A DNA stretch of 64,000 nt from the NCBI GenBank assembly GCA_021521415.1, contig JAIQDT010009123.1, forward strand, positions 48,719 to 112,718, in the 5' to 3' direction. Source of the stretch: Bidens hawaiensis (lineage: Eukaryota; Streptophyta; Magnoliopsida; Asterales; Asteraceae). The notes beneath the pieces are model-generated. The model had not been told where the DNA came from and did no database searches. It worked only from the letters and a program-made list of their open reading frames with translations. Both the position numbers and the translations under genes were made by a program. Positions 48,558-58,155 of the stretch are shown in pieces (positions within the stretch are counted from its first letter, which is position 1; each line of letters starts with the position of its first letter).

Positions 48558-49624
48558 TAACATCTATTCTCATAGTTTAGTGTTATATAGCCTCCTAAAC
48601 AGGTTCCTTTCCACTCTAGACCAAGATTTAGCTTTCTTGGCAATAAAGTATAGACCTTTATTGATTTCAAACCATTTTAGCTAGATATAGGGTTTTTAAG
48701 TGAACCGTATATACTTACGAGTTCATAAAGTCCACTTTTAACATCAAGTTTACATTTTTCACAGATAATAAGGTACGATTTACTATCCTACTAAATTTCA
48801 TGCAAAACCAACTTCATTTACCCGTTCGTTTCACAAAGCGAACACTACTCGTTTTACCCAAAACGAACCAACTAACCCGTTTACTATCAAGTTAATACTT
48901 TATCAATAATCATGACTCGATCTATCATCCTACCAAGTTTCATGCAAATTCGTGCACGAAAAGTAAGCTTTTTTAACAAAAACGTACATTTGATGTTTTT
49001 GTCTGAAATCACTCGAGATGCCTAAAACCCTATCAAACGAACTCCAATTTGAGTGATTCAAGCGGCATGGAACTGTCTCGCAGACATCTACTAGTGTCGC
49101 CAACTGCCGCCACCGGAATCCGCCGCTACAGTCGATTGAAAACTGAAACAGTTGCCGGAAATTTCCATTTTTAGCTGTTACGGTTTTGCTGATAAAAACC
49201 GGACTTCCCGACCTCTGGTCGAAGATCTGATCGGTGGGATTGGAATCTTCATTTATATGACATGAACACTCAGTTAAAATATAAGACTGATCCGACGTAT
49301 ATATCTCTGGGAATCGTTGTGTCTTTGTGGGTGGTTTTCTCAAAAACGGAAATTGGAGAAGTATGTGTTTTTGATGGTGTAGGCTATGGTGTAGAGATGG
49401 ATGAAAATGGAAAGGATTAGGGTTTAAGGGATATTTATACTCCCTTAAGCCTATGGACCTTAGGCCCATCTTTCCTTTTTGGTCCATAATTAATTCTATC
49501 TAATTAGCCTACTTATCCTTCCATCGTTATTATTTTATTATTTCTCTATTAACTCAAGTAAACTTTTCCACCATAAATAAATAATATATTAATTATTTAT
49601 TCTTCAAAATTTCGGGATGTTACA
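48558..49624 (-). mobile_element. Remaining part of the A 3' LTR
   Basis: It continues the LTR broken by B and ends TTCGGGATGTTACA. It contains TTCGTTT / AAACGAAC motifs near 48822-48870. The 185-codon minus-strand frame at 48930-49487 lies in LTR sequence, has no family match and is not called as a gene. Confidence 0.65.
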
Positions 49625-49779
49625 AGTCTACCCACCTTATAATAGGTTTCGTCCTCGAAACCTGCTTAGTCCTAGTAAAAAGGAATACTTCCCGTATTCA
49701 CATCCTTTCTTTAGATTCCTGACTTACCGGTTTATCATTTGTCTTAAAATCAACGAGTGATGTTAATTAGTTTTAGATT

Positions 49780-50700
49780 TCTTAGGTTGCTTGTCCATGA
49801 AGTCCACGATGATACGCTTCCTTATCCAGACTTTGCAAGTGCATATCACTTCCACAAGCATGCTCTTTTTTCTTGTCATTTAAATAGAAACATTGCACTT
49901 ACTATCATTACACTTAGAACTGAATGACCATTCCATCCAATTACAACCTTTAGCAAATATACTGCTTGAAATACGTTCAAAACATAAGGAAACATTTCCA
50001 GTTTCTCCTTAATGATTATTTCTTGAAATCCCTTTGTCCATCCCTTAAGGTAGAACACTTCTTGCAATTCTTAAGCACATCCATTGCATAACTTGTCAGA
50101 GAACTCCTTAAGTCACCACTTAAACCTTCTTTCATTCTCAGCTCTGCATCAACATGTAGGGTTCATGAGTTATGGCTGTCCAAGGTAGCCTGATCATGAA
50201 GTCCATGATGATACATCTCCCTTTTTCTTGACTAGTCAAGCTGCATATCAGGTTGCATGATATATCATAACTATTTATATTAAACGACTTCTTTTCTAGG
50301 CATATTTTGACATTCATATGGAAATTTACAATACCATTTTGTCTTTATCATTCTAGATTACTTCTCTCTCATGATCATATGATTATCCTTCACAACACAA
50401 ATCATTCGTGTTAAGACTCAATTTAAATAAACATAAGTTTAAACCACATCCATGCTTTCCTCGCATGTCTTTCCATCTTTTGTCCTTGGTTTCTTGCATC
50501 CTCTTGCTGCATTACTGACGGTTTCACCTTCGTAACACTTGTTTTTGTCCGTGTAAGCAAAGTATCATGTTCTTCCACAACTATCACATACCATGGACTC
50601 ATCTTCATTTGACTTATACTTAAGGGTTTCACTTTCATCAGTATCTGCCTTCATTGAAATCAAATCCTTACTTTCGAAACCTCGACGTAAAACGACTGTC
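49780..50700 (-). pseudogene. Rearranged tail of A: integrase fragments and a Cys-containing segment
   Basis: Copies of the integrase phrase normally read as NITMDFVTKLP appear near 49790-49830 (RIIVDFMDK) and 50180-50215 (IIMDFMIRLPW), besides the proper one near 50880. The integrase core breaks after DSRFTSRF (about 50700-50672). An unrelated stretch follows in which C-x-x-C (VCDSCGRT) and further Cys are spaced through a Lys-rich tail ending at about 50420, with one stop. Its origin is unknown. Confidence 0.4.
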
Positions 50701-50784
50701 TATGTCTGACACAATTGACAACGACAATCTATGCCTTGTCACAATATTGCTAATAAACTCCTTAACTAACATTTCCGATGAGAT

Positions 50785-52150
50785 AGGTTATCGTATTGAT
50801 ATAAAGTGAGCACCTTTCTTCAAACGGTCCACAATCACCTAGATAGTATCATGGTTTCTAGCTATACATGGTAGCTTAGTTATGAAATTCGTGGTGATGC
50901 GTTCCCATCTCCATTCTGGTGTTTCTAATGGTTGTTCCTTTCCATGTAGCTTCTGATGTTCTGCCTTGACTTGCAAGCAAGTCAAACACTTACTGACATA
51001 TCATATCACTGCGTTTTCCATACTCGGCCATTAGTAGTCTAAGTCTTGATACATCCTGGTGGATCTCGCATGTCTAACGAATCCACATGCGACCAAATAT
51101 GATTCTCATAACATAAATATTATCTTTCAAATCTCTATGTAACCCGATAATTCATTCTTTTTCTTTTTCATCTTGCTCTCATTCTTTATAACTTCTATTG
51201 CGTCTCGCAGATCTCGCTCATGAAATCCGAAGTGCTAATATACAACTTAATTGTTGTGATAACCTCTTCAACTTTACGACTTAGCGTGTCAGCGACCTCG
51301 TTAGCCTCACCAGGATAATATTTGTTTTCACAATCATAATCCTTTATCATCCTTGCCCATCTCCTTGCCTCGTATTCCGTTCTTTCTGCTTGAAGAGATA
51401 TCCAAACTCTTAGGACATGTATTAATGGTACACCTTGAAAACCTAGCATACGGTTACTCCTTCTTCAGCGTTTCCAATACTTTTCACAAGTGTTCAGCAT
51501 GATCGGACTTATCACAACTATCATCTATGAAGGCAATGACATATTTTTCCTAATATCGGATGACATGCCCTATTCGTCATAACCATAAATGCTGTTGGAG
51601 CATTCTTCAATCCCAACGATATCACGAGAACTTTTAGTGTTCATATCGTGTCTGAAACTTTGTCTTAGGGATGTCTGCCCTTTTTTTCATTTTCAACTGA
51701 TGATATTAGGGCTGGCATATTCTTGTATACCCGTACACGATAAGACACGAACACGAAATGGGTATACCTGTACACGACACAAAAACTTATCGTGTACCTG
51801 CAACCCAAACACGAACACGAACACGAACCTGTTAATACCTGGTATACACGATAGTACACGGTGATAGCTGTTTAGAAACACATATTTGACAACCTTTTAG
51901 CGAAACAAAAGTCGACGAAAGTTTATAAAAGTCTTAAAATAAAATATCAAAGTCGACGGGTGGAGGCCGGAGCTGAGTATGGCCATGACGGGTGATGGCC
52001 AGCGTGAGAGAGAAGGCCGGCGACGGATTTCGGGTGATGGCCGACGTGAGAGGGAGGATGTATGTTGAGACTTGAGAGACAAACGGTTGTAAGAAACAAA
52101 AAATGAATTAGGGTTAGGGATAAATGGATAATGAGATATAATATAAGTTA

Positions 52151-52186
<36 letters not shown>

Positions 52187-53019
52187 ATTTTATAAATAAT
52201 CAGGTATTAACAGGTACCTAACAGGTAAATAGGTATTATACCTGTTTGGACACGAAAATTAACAGGTAATTTCATGTCTACCTGTTTAGTACACGAAACC
52301 TGTTAAGGTCTTACCTGTTACCTGTTAAAGTCATGTAGGTACGTGTCGTGTATTCGTGTCTCGTGTATAAATTGCCAGCCCTAGACGATATCCTGCTCTG
52401 ATGTCTATTTGCGATAACCAACTAGCACCATGCATTTGATTAAACAAATCATCAATTTGCTGCAACGAATATCTATTCTTCACCGTAAGCTTGTTCAACT
52501 CGCAATAATCTATACACATTCTCATATTTCCATCTCTCTCCTTCACGAACATCACCGGTACACCCTGCAGGGAAATACCCGTCATTAAAACACCTTCGTC
52601 GAGGAGTTCTTGAAGTTGGGACATTAACCCTTTCATCTCGGACGGCGCCAAGCGGTAAGGTGCTTTTGCGACGGGCTGTGCTCTTGGCATTAACTCATCT
52701 TGAATTATACATTTCGTTCCAGTGGTTACCCCGGAAGGTCCTCTGGGAACACTTATGGTTAGTCACACACTACAGGAACATACGCCAGGTAGGAACTGCA
52801 CCCTCGCCTTAACAAACCTTCAGCTTTTATCATCGGAATGACGTTAAGCCTTGAACTTTCCTTAATACCATAAAGTGTCACTGTACCGCCATCCAAAGAC
52901 TTAAACCTTATCAACTTACTCTTACATACTATACGAGCTTTAAACTCAAACGTCCAATCCATTCCCAAACGACATAGAACTCTCTTAAGGTCGATCATAA
53001 AGAGTAGCAAGGAACTCAC
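50785..53019 (-). pseudogene. A pol: protease end, RT, RNase H, integrase fragments
   Basis: Protease end at 53019-52759 (GMDWTFEFKARIVCKSK). RT N-terminal half at 52690-52384 ([45 protein letters not shown]). A hAT MITE interrupts at 51707-52383, and RT remnants run from 51706 to 51500. RNase H end at 51449-51195 (RMIKDYDCENKYYPGEANEV, then ADTLSRK). Integrase zinc region and core start at about 51000-50785 (PETPEWRWERI, then FITKLP and [12 protein letters not shown]). Stops and frame breaks throughout. Confidence 0.75.
51707..52383. mobile_element. hAT-type MITE in the A reverse transcriptase
   Basis: TAGGGCTGGCA at the left and TGCCAGCCCTA at the right are 11-bp inverted ends. The flanks GATGATAT (51699-51706) and GACGATAT (52384-52391) form an 8-bp TSD with one mismatch. 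The interior has ACACGAACACGAAC runs, a TA run (52154-52183) and repeats of ACCTGTTAACAGGTA type. No coding capacity. Confidence 0.85.
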
Positions 53020-53317
53020 GTCCCTCTAGTTCTACCTTATAATTCTTAACCATTCTCATACTTTAACGAAAGTATCGCTAGTGGTATCTTCCATAAAGTC
53101 TCAGATACACAGCTACATTCTTCTTAGCGTATTCTTTCATATTCGCTACACTATGTAGCCTCGTCCTTTCATTCTTTTTCAATTAGGATGCCTTGACATA
53201 TTCGCTAAATAACCTGCAAACTCTGATACATTTACAAAACAGTTACCAACTATTAGTCACACGCCTAGGCCCTAAATCGGGGTGTGAAAGTAGCGGAGGC
53301 TACCCCTCCTCCTAAAC

Positions 53318-53601
53318 TAGGGATGAACAAATTCGGTACCGGTACCGGTACCGAAATCGGTACCGATTTTGGTACCGTCGGTACCGAATCGGTACATAAG
53401 TTTTAAGTTTCGGGATCGTTACGGTACCCGTGCCGGTACGGTACGACATGGTACCTGTATTTCCCGAATTTTTACCTTCGGTACCGGTACCGACCTGAAT
53501 ATTTCGATACCGGTTCTGGTACCAAGAATTAGCGATTTTCGGGATCGGTATTTTCGGTACCGGTACTGGTCGGTACCGATACAGTACCGAGCTCAACCTT
53601 A
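53318..53601. mobile_element. GGTACCG-rich hAT-type MITE, copy 1
   Basis: It runs from TAGGGATGAACAAATTCGG to GAGCTCAACCTTA, with a perfect 8-bp TSD, TCCTAAAC (53310-53317 and 53602-53609). The interior is a degenerate array of GGTACCG. It sits close to the right end of the outer hAT element. Confidence 0.8.
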
Positions 53602-53631
53602 TCCTAAACTATGTCCGCCACTGGGCTTGGG

Positions 53632-53863
53632 AAACCTAAACCAGTGGCAGACGGGCTTGATGGCTAGGAGGATATATACAGGTATAGGACCCCACTCAGT
53701 TTCTTCAATTTACTGTATTTTGCTTTAAAAATTATTTCTAAACTATTATTAATAGGTCAGTGCTAATTTTTTTTCCAGGCCCTCGCAATCCCTGATCTTT
53801 TCTTTCTAGCCTAGCTCAAGCCCAACTAAAATTATCTTTAACATCGTTTTAGTTTGACCGGTT
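53632..53863. other. Host sequence right of the hAT nest
   Basis: AT-rich non-coding sequence, starting with an AACCTAAACCAGTGGCAGAC stretch that may be a further hAT scar. Nothing else recognised. Confidence 0.4.
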
Positions 53864-53871
53864 CACACAAG

Positions 53872-54076
53872 TTAGAATGAGCAAATTCGATACGTGTACC
53901 AATATTTTGACTTTCGGTATCCGTACGATACCGGTACGGTACCGGTATTTCCAGAATTTTACCTTAAATATGAGTACCGGTACCGAACCAATAATTTCGC
54001 TACCGATGCCAAGAATTTACGATTTTCGAGATCGGTATTTTCAATACCGGTACGTACGGTACTGATCTCGTCCCTA
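53872..54076. mobile_element. GGTACCG-rich hAT-type MITE, copy 2
   Basis: It runs from TTAGAATGAGCAAATTCG to GATCTCGTCCCTA, with a perfect 8-bp TSD, CACACAAG (53864-53871 and 54077-54084). At 205 bp it is a shorter member of the same family as the 53318 element. Confidence 0.8.
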
Positions 54077-54084
54077 CACACAAG

Positions 54085-54607
54085 GAGTAAAAGTCAATAC
54101 TTAATAGTGGATGTTTTGTAATTATAACAAAAAATAAATGATTTAAAACTTAAACAAAGTTTTACTTATAAGAAAGAATATAAAAGTTATTTAATAGCTA
54201 AACTATACGGAAAAACTTAATAAGTTGTATGTTGAAGAATCAATATTAATATTGTATCTATTTACGTATACAATAAAGCGGATGTGATTCACATTTAGAG
54301 AATATCCTTTGTATTGTGAAAAATATTTTAAAATCTTATTATGACTTTCCCTTTTTAAAGATATTGTTGTCGTTATAAAAATTAAGTGTTTGGTTATCTC
54401 GTTAGAAAGATTAACACAAAGTTACTTCATGACAACTTTGAACATATCCTTTATTTTTCTATGTTAATTGCGTGCAAAAAGATGAAAGATTTGTTCATTC
54501 CTTTGGCGTAACGGTTGAGAGATGTTATTCGGCAGTAAAGATCGTAAAGTCAAATTTGCACAATTAAACAAAGAACAAATTTTTCACATACGTTTTTTTT
54601 ACTTTTA
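54085..54607. other. AT-rich spacer, no gene seen
   Basis: No reading frame or repeat with recognisable ends. Confidence 0.5.
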
Positions 54608-55462
54608 GGTAGCGTTTGGTATGAATGAATGAGAGACGGAATGAAATGGTCTATTATGATGGAATGAAAAGAAATGTGTTTGGTTGGTCAATGGAATGGA
54701 ATCACTCATTACCATGTCCATTCCATTCTCTCCAAAACACCCCAAATTCATTCCATCCACCCCCCTTGTTTTTTTTCATTTCATCCCTCTTTCACACCAT
54801 ATCACCTCCAATACTCTCCCACCACTACTACCTATTACCTTCACACCACCACAACCACCACCACCGCCCGCCACCACCCACCACCGCCTTCGTCGCCGGC
54901 CACCACCACCGCTCGCCACCGCCGCCCGCCACCACCACCACCACCGCCTACCATCGTCGTCCACCACCGCCTCTATCAACCACCCACCACCACCTACCAT
55001 TGTCGCCCATCACCGCCACCGACCATTATCGCCCACCACCGCCACCACCAACCATCGCGCCCAGCCATCACCGCCGCCCGCTGCTTACTATTGCCACCAC
55101 CACCACCTACTATCACCACCACCTGCCACCACCACCAATCGCTCCCGCCCATCACCACCGCCGCCCACCACCCACTATCACCACCACATGCCGCCACCAC
55201 CACCAATGGCTCCCGCCCATCACCACAACAACCACCACCGCCCACCACCACCATCCCATCGCCACTCACTACCATTTTTATTTTATTACGACTTTTTCTA
55301 GCTTACCAAAAAAATAAAATTTAATAATTCATGTCATTCCCACATGGTGGTAACCAAACATGTCAATGGAATGGTAATGATCAATTCCATTACCTCGTCA
55401 ATTCCATTCTCTCGCTCATTCCATTCCATCGCTTATTCCGTTACCCAATGCCAAACAGACCC
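54608..55462. mobile_element. Tourist-like (PIF/Harbinger) MITE with CCACC-rich core
   Basis: The ends are GGTAGCGTTTGGTAT and ATGCCAAACAGACCC, flanked by TTA on both sides (54605-54607 and 55463-55465). Subterminal GGAATGGAATG / CATTCCATTCC repeats are inverted. TSD length and GGGTCTGTTTGG-style ends fit PIF/Harbinger. It is non-coding; the Pro/His/Thr-rich frames come from the core repeat. Confidence 0.75.
54838..55270 (+). repeat. CCACCACCG / CCGCCCGCCACC minisatellite
   Basis: About 430 bp of irregular C-rich triplet repeats (CCACCACCACCGCC, CATCACCGCC) fill the core of the MITE. The minus strand is G-rich. Confidence 0.9.
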
Positions 55463-55587
55463 TTATTAATGATTAATTTTGCCCCCACTAAATAAACTTT
55501 CTGCATTCGTCACCTGCCTAAACCATGTTGGCCTAAACCATTTTTGAAAAAGACAAAAACTATGTCAGAATTAACTTTTGTGGATTA

Positions 55588-56543
55588 CAATTTTTGAAGT
55601 TTTTTCTCAAATAAGTGTTTTGAGGAAAACTATTTACCAATTTGATGTTACTTTAAAAGTAATTACTAAAATGGTGTTCGTTAACTAACTTTTTTTCTCA
55701 CTCATAATCTAATTAGACAATCAATATTTTTAATAAATAAAACATATTTTATCAAAAAAAAAGTTTTGTGTTATTAGATAAATTTATATTTCAAATATTT
55801 TTATTCTTTTTAAATATTTGTTATATTTTATTAATAAAATAACTTTATTAGTATAACATATATGTTAAAAGTAATAAATATATTCATATACGGTGTAACT
55901 TGTGGTAAATTCGAAACCCATTTTATGTATTCATGATTAAGAATTTCATCTTTTATTATGATTCTAGAAAAATAATTGTTTTCCTACTATAACCTGGTTA
56001 TGCAATTTATTCCTTTTTTTCATTCACAGATCTTTTTCTATATACATATATTTGTTAATTACTTCATATGAAAGGATAACAAATTTTAATTACAAAAATC
56101 CACAATATATATTTAATACATAAATATGTTAATAATATGATATAAATTGTTTAAAAATGCTATATTGACTTTAAGTGTATCATACAAAATTTAAAAACGT
56201 TATATTGACTTGTAAATTTATCGTACATGTATCATACTAAACTAAAGTTAAGTGTATCATGCTAAATTTTTATTGAAAATGCTATTTATAAATATATGAT
56301 TGTGAGATGCAAAATTAATTAATACTGCATATATATTTATTTAATAAAAAACAATAACCATATTTTTAAAAATATTAAAACAAGTTTCTTTTAATAAAAA
56401 TATAGGTCATCCAATTAGATTAAGAGTGAGAAAAAACTAGTTATTAAATAAACATTTTTTTGATAAATACTTTATAACTAACACCAATTTGGTAAATATT
56501 TTTCTTCATAACACTCTTTTGGGAAAAAAAACTCCAATTTTTG
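55588..56543. mobile_element. Long-TIR AT-rich MITE
   Basis: The left arm (about 55588-55750: CAATTTTTGAAGTTTTTTC, CTATTTACCAATTTGATGTTA, TTCTCACTCATAATCTAATT) and the right arm (about 56405-56543) are reverse complements over some 140-160 bp. The core is about 650 bp of AT-rich sequence. The form is Mutator-like. Exact ends and TSD are not resolved. Confidence 0.6.
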
Positions 56544-58155
56544 CACACACATTAGGTTAATGATAGTGTCGTCTTATCAACTCAAGCGACCTTTTGTCAA
56601 AAACTGATAAAGGACAAACTCATTGGTTATACAATATTATCAATTATTAATTGCGATATTTATCGGTTTTTAATCATTCGACACTTTTAATAAAAGCATA
56701 TATTGTAATTTATAAAATTATGATATAAATTTTATTGTTAGACGATGCGTTATGTGAGAAAGAGGGGGTGCCAAAGCATCCATTTAGGCAGGTATTAGTG
56801 GTGAACAACGTCATACACCAATTGCCAAAAGGCATGAAAGAAGGGGTTGCGACAGTGGTAATGAGCACGATATGCTCTTTTTGAAGTTGGCACGTTTAAT
56901 TAGAAATTGTGCCTAATGGCTAGTTCCTTGGCATTTAAGGATGACACATCATCAACATTTGAATGACTGAGATTTTGTTAATCGAAGATCGTTGAAAGAA
57001 ATTATGCTAAAAGGTGGGACTCTTATATAACATTGTTACATGGGTGTTCAGACAATTGTCTGCTAATAAGCAATTGTTAAGATTATTTAAATTCAATTTT
57101 TCTATATATAATCACAAATTATATAGCATAACTACATGTATAAACTATCAAGCGGTATGTAAATCTATAACATATAAACGAAAGCTTTAAAAGCTATCTG
57201 GTTGCTCCCTATATTTTCTCAAGTCATCCGATTGCATTATTTGTAAATGGAGGTTTCTCATGTATTTGACCCGAATTCACGGGTATGGGTCTCATCAAAC
57301 CCAGATTTTCCTTAAGCGGGTTATAGCATCTCATTAAATTAAAAAATAATTAATCTCAACAAATATTTGATATAAAAATTCTATAAAATAAAAATATACT
57401 AAAAACTAATATCTGATTTCTTTAAAAGATTTGATAGATTCCATCATTCCAAATGCAGTAAGCTTGTAACTTTTTTTTTCATGTATAACCAAAGGAGTTG
57501 TAATTAAAAAAATATCTAAATATTATAAATTTAAACTTCAATAAAATAAAAACATTGTAGTTCTTACTTACTACAACTGATAAATGATGAATTCAAAAAT
57601 CTCCCACTTATGGTTTAGTGGCAGGGGCTTAGGTTCTTCAATGAAGACTCATGTTACGTTTTAACTTGTGCCATTTCGGGTGGATATTACTGGTAATGAA
57701 GGATTTTGTGTTAGACCTTGCAAGGTTGTCAGTTTGAATACCGAGTCCATCTGGGTTTTGTCTCACCATGTGTTACGCCAGAGGTTCTGCTCTTGTGGTG
57801 GCACAACGATTGTCAAGTGACAACCAGCGATATGATTTCCTGGGGAACTCACAAGTCAAACTATGAGGCCAGAGTGGGGCAACGGGGCTCTCCAATTAAA
57901 AGTTTGTCGGCCTAACATATAAAGAAGTCGCCGCTCTAAAAAAATTACGAATTCAAATTATATATGTTATATCTTCTCAATATCTATAAAGGACCATAAA
58001 TACCTTATTTATTTATCATTATGAAGTGCATTAATATAAAATCAATAGTAAGAAGTGGCTATAAAAAAGTGAAATTATAAAATATATAGTTTTTGTTATA
58101 AATGAATGTAGTAAATTAAACTTTTATAACCAATTTTTATGGCAACATAAACCAG
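56544..58155. other. Region upstream of the CslE exons; no first exon found
   Basis: Searched by eye for the N-terminal CslE exon (two membrane helices, an LFET-like start and a WF-x-YW-like second helix) without success. 57610-57920 is GC-richer and has a tRNA box-A-like TGGTTTAGTGG, with a GTTTGAATACCG-like stretch about 120 bp on. It may be a decayed SINE. Confidence 0.45.

Larger units (their letters stand above)
34536..53213 (-). mobile_element. Ty3/gypsy element A, 5'-truncated, split by B
   Basis: Its 3' LTR lies at the left: 34536-35993 plus 48558-49624, about 2.5 kb in sum. It starts TGTAAGGCCCCGG on the plus strand and ends TTCGGGATGTTACA. The polypurine tract follows (AAGGTGGGTAGACT on the minus strand). 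The pol remnants to the right are on the minus strand. The gag, primer site and 5' LTR are missing. The right limit near 53213 is where LTR E sequence resumes. Confidence 0.7.
32590..53289 (+). mobile_element. Solo LTR 'E', split by gypsy element A
   Basis: It begins TGTGACATCCCC at 32590. Its right tip is at about 53214-53289: CTGATACATTTACAAAACAG, CACGCCTAGGCCCTAAATC and GGGGTGTGAAA. A 5-bp duplication, GTAGC, flanks it (32585-32589 and 53290-53294). The right tip matches the end of the B-type LTR. 34200-34430 is the reverse complement of about 47120-47340 in the B 5' LTR, so E and B are related families. Some U5 sequence is missing at the junction with A. Confidence 0.7.
30760..53623 (-). 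mobile_element. hAT element (outermost shell of the nest)
   Basis: The left end is AAGTGGCGGATCC at 30760. The right end is ATGTCCGCCACTG finishing at 53623, i.e. CAGTGGCGGACAT in reverse complement. A perfect 8-bp target duplication, GGCTTGGG, lies at 30752-30759 and 53624-53631. After removing everything inserted inside, the element is only about 1.9 kb and carries a broken zf-TTF/hAT transposase. The TSD length and CAGTGGCGG ends are standard for hAT. Confidence 0.8.

Noticed and set aside
48930..49487. 185-codon minus-strand frame
   Set aside because: Lies wholly inside the A LTR, has no recognisable domain and ends in repeat sequence.
53330..53600. Array of GGTACC sites as a regulatory or engineered element
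   Set aside because: Explained by MITE ends and an 8-bp target duplication; the motif is the body repeat of that family.
54625..55324. Three overlapping Pro/His/Thr-rich frames of over 200 codons
   Set aside because: Same cause: the CCACCACCG repeat inside a MITE stays open in all frames.
57610..57920. SINE or tRNA gene upstream of CslE
   Set aside because: Only a box-A-like TGGTTTAGTGG and a weak box B; no tail or TSD found, so noted within the region entry and not called.
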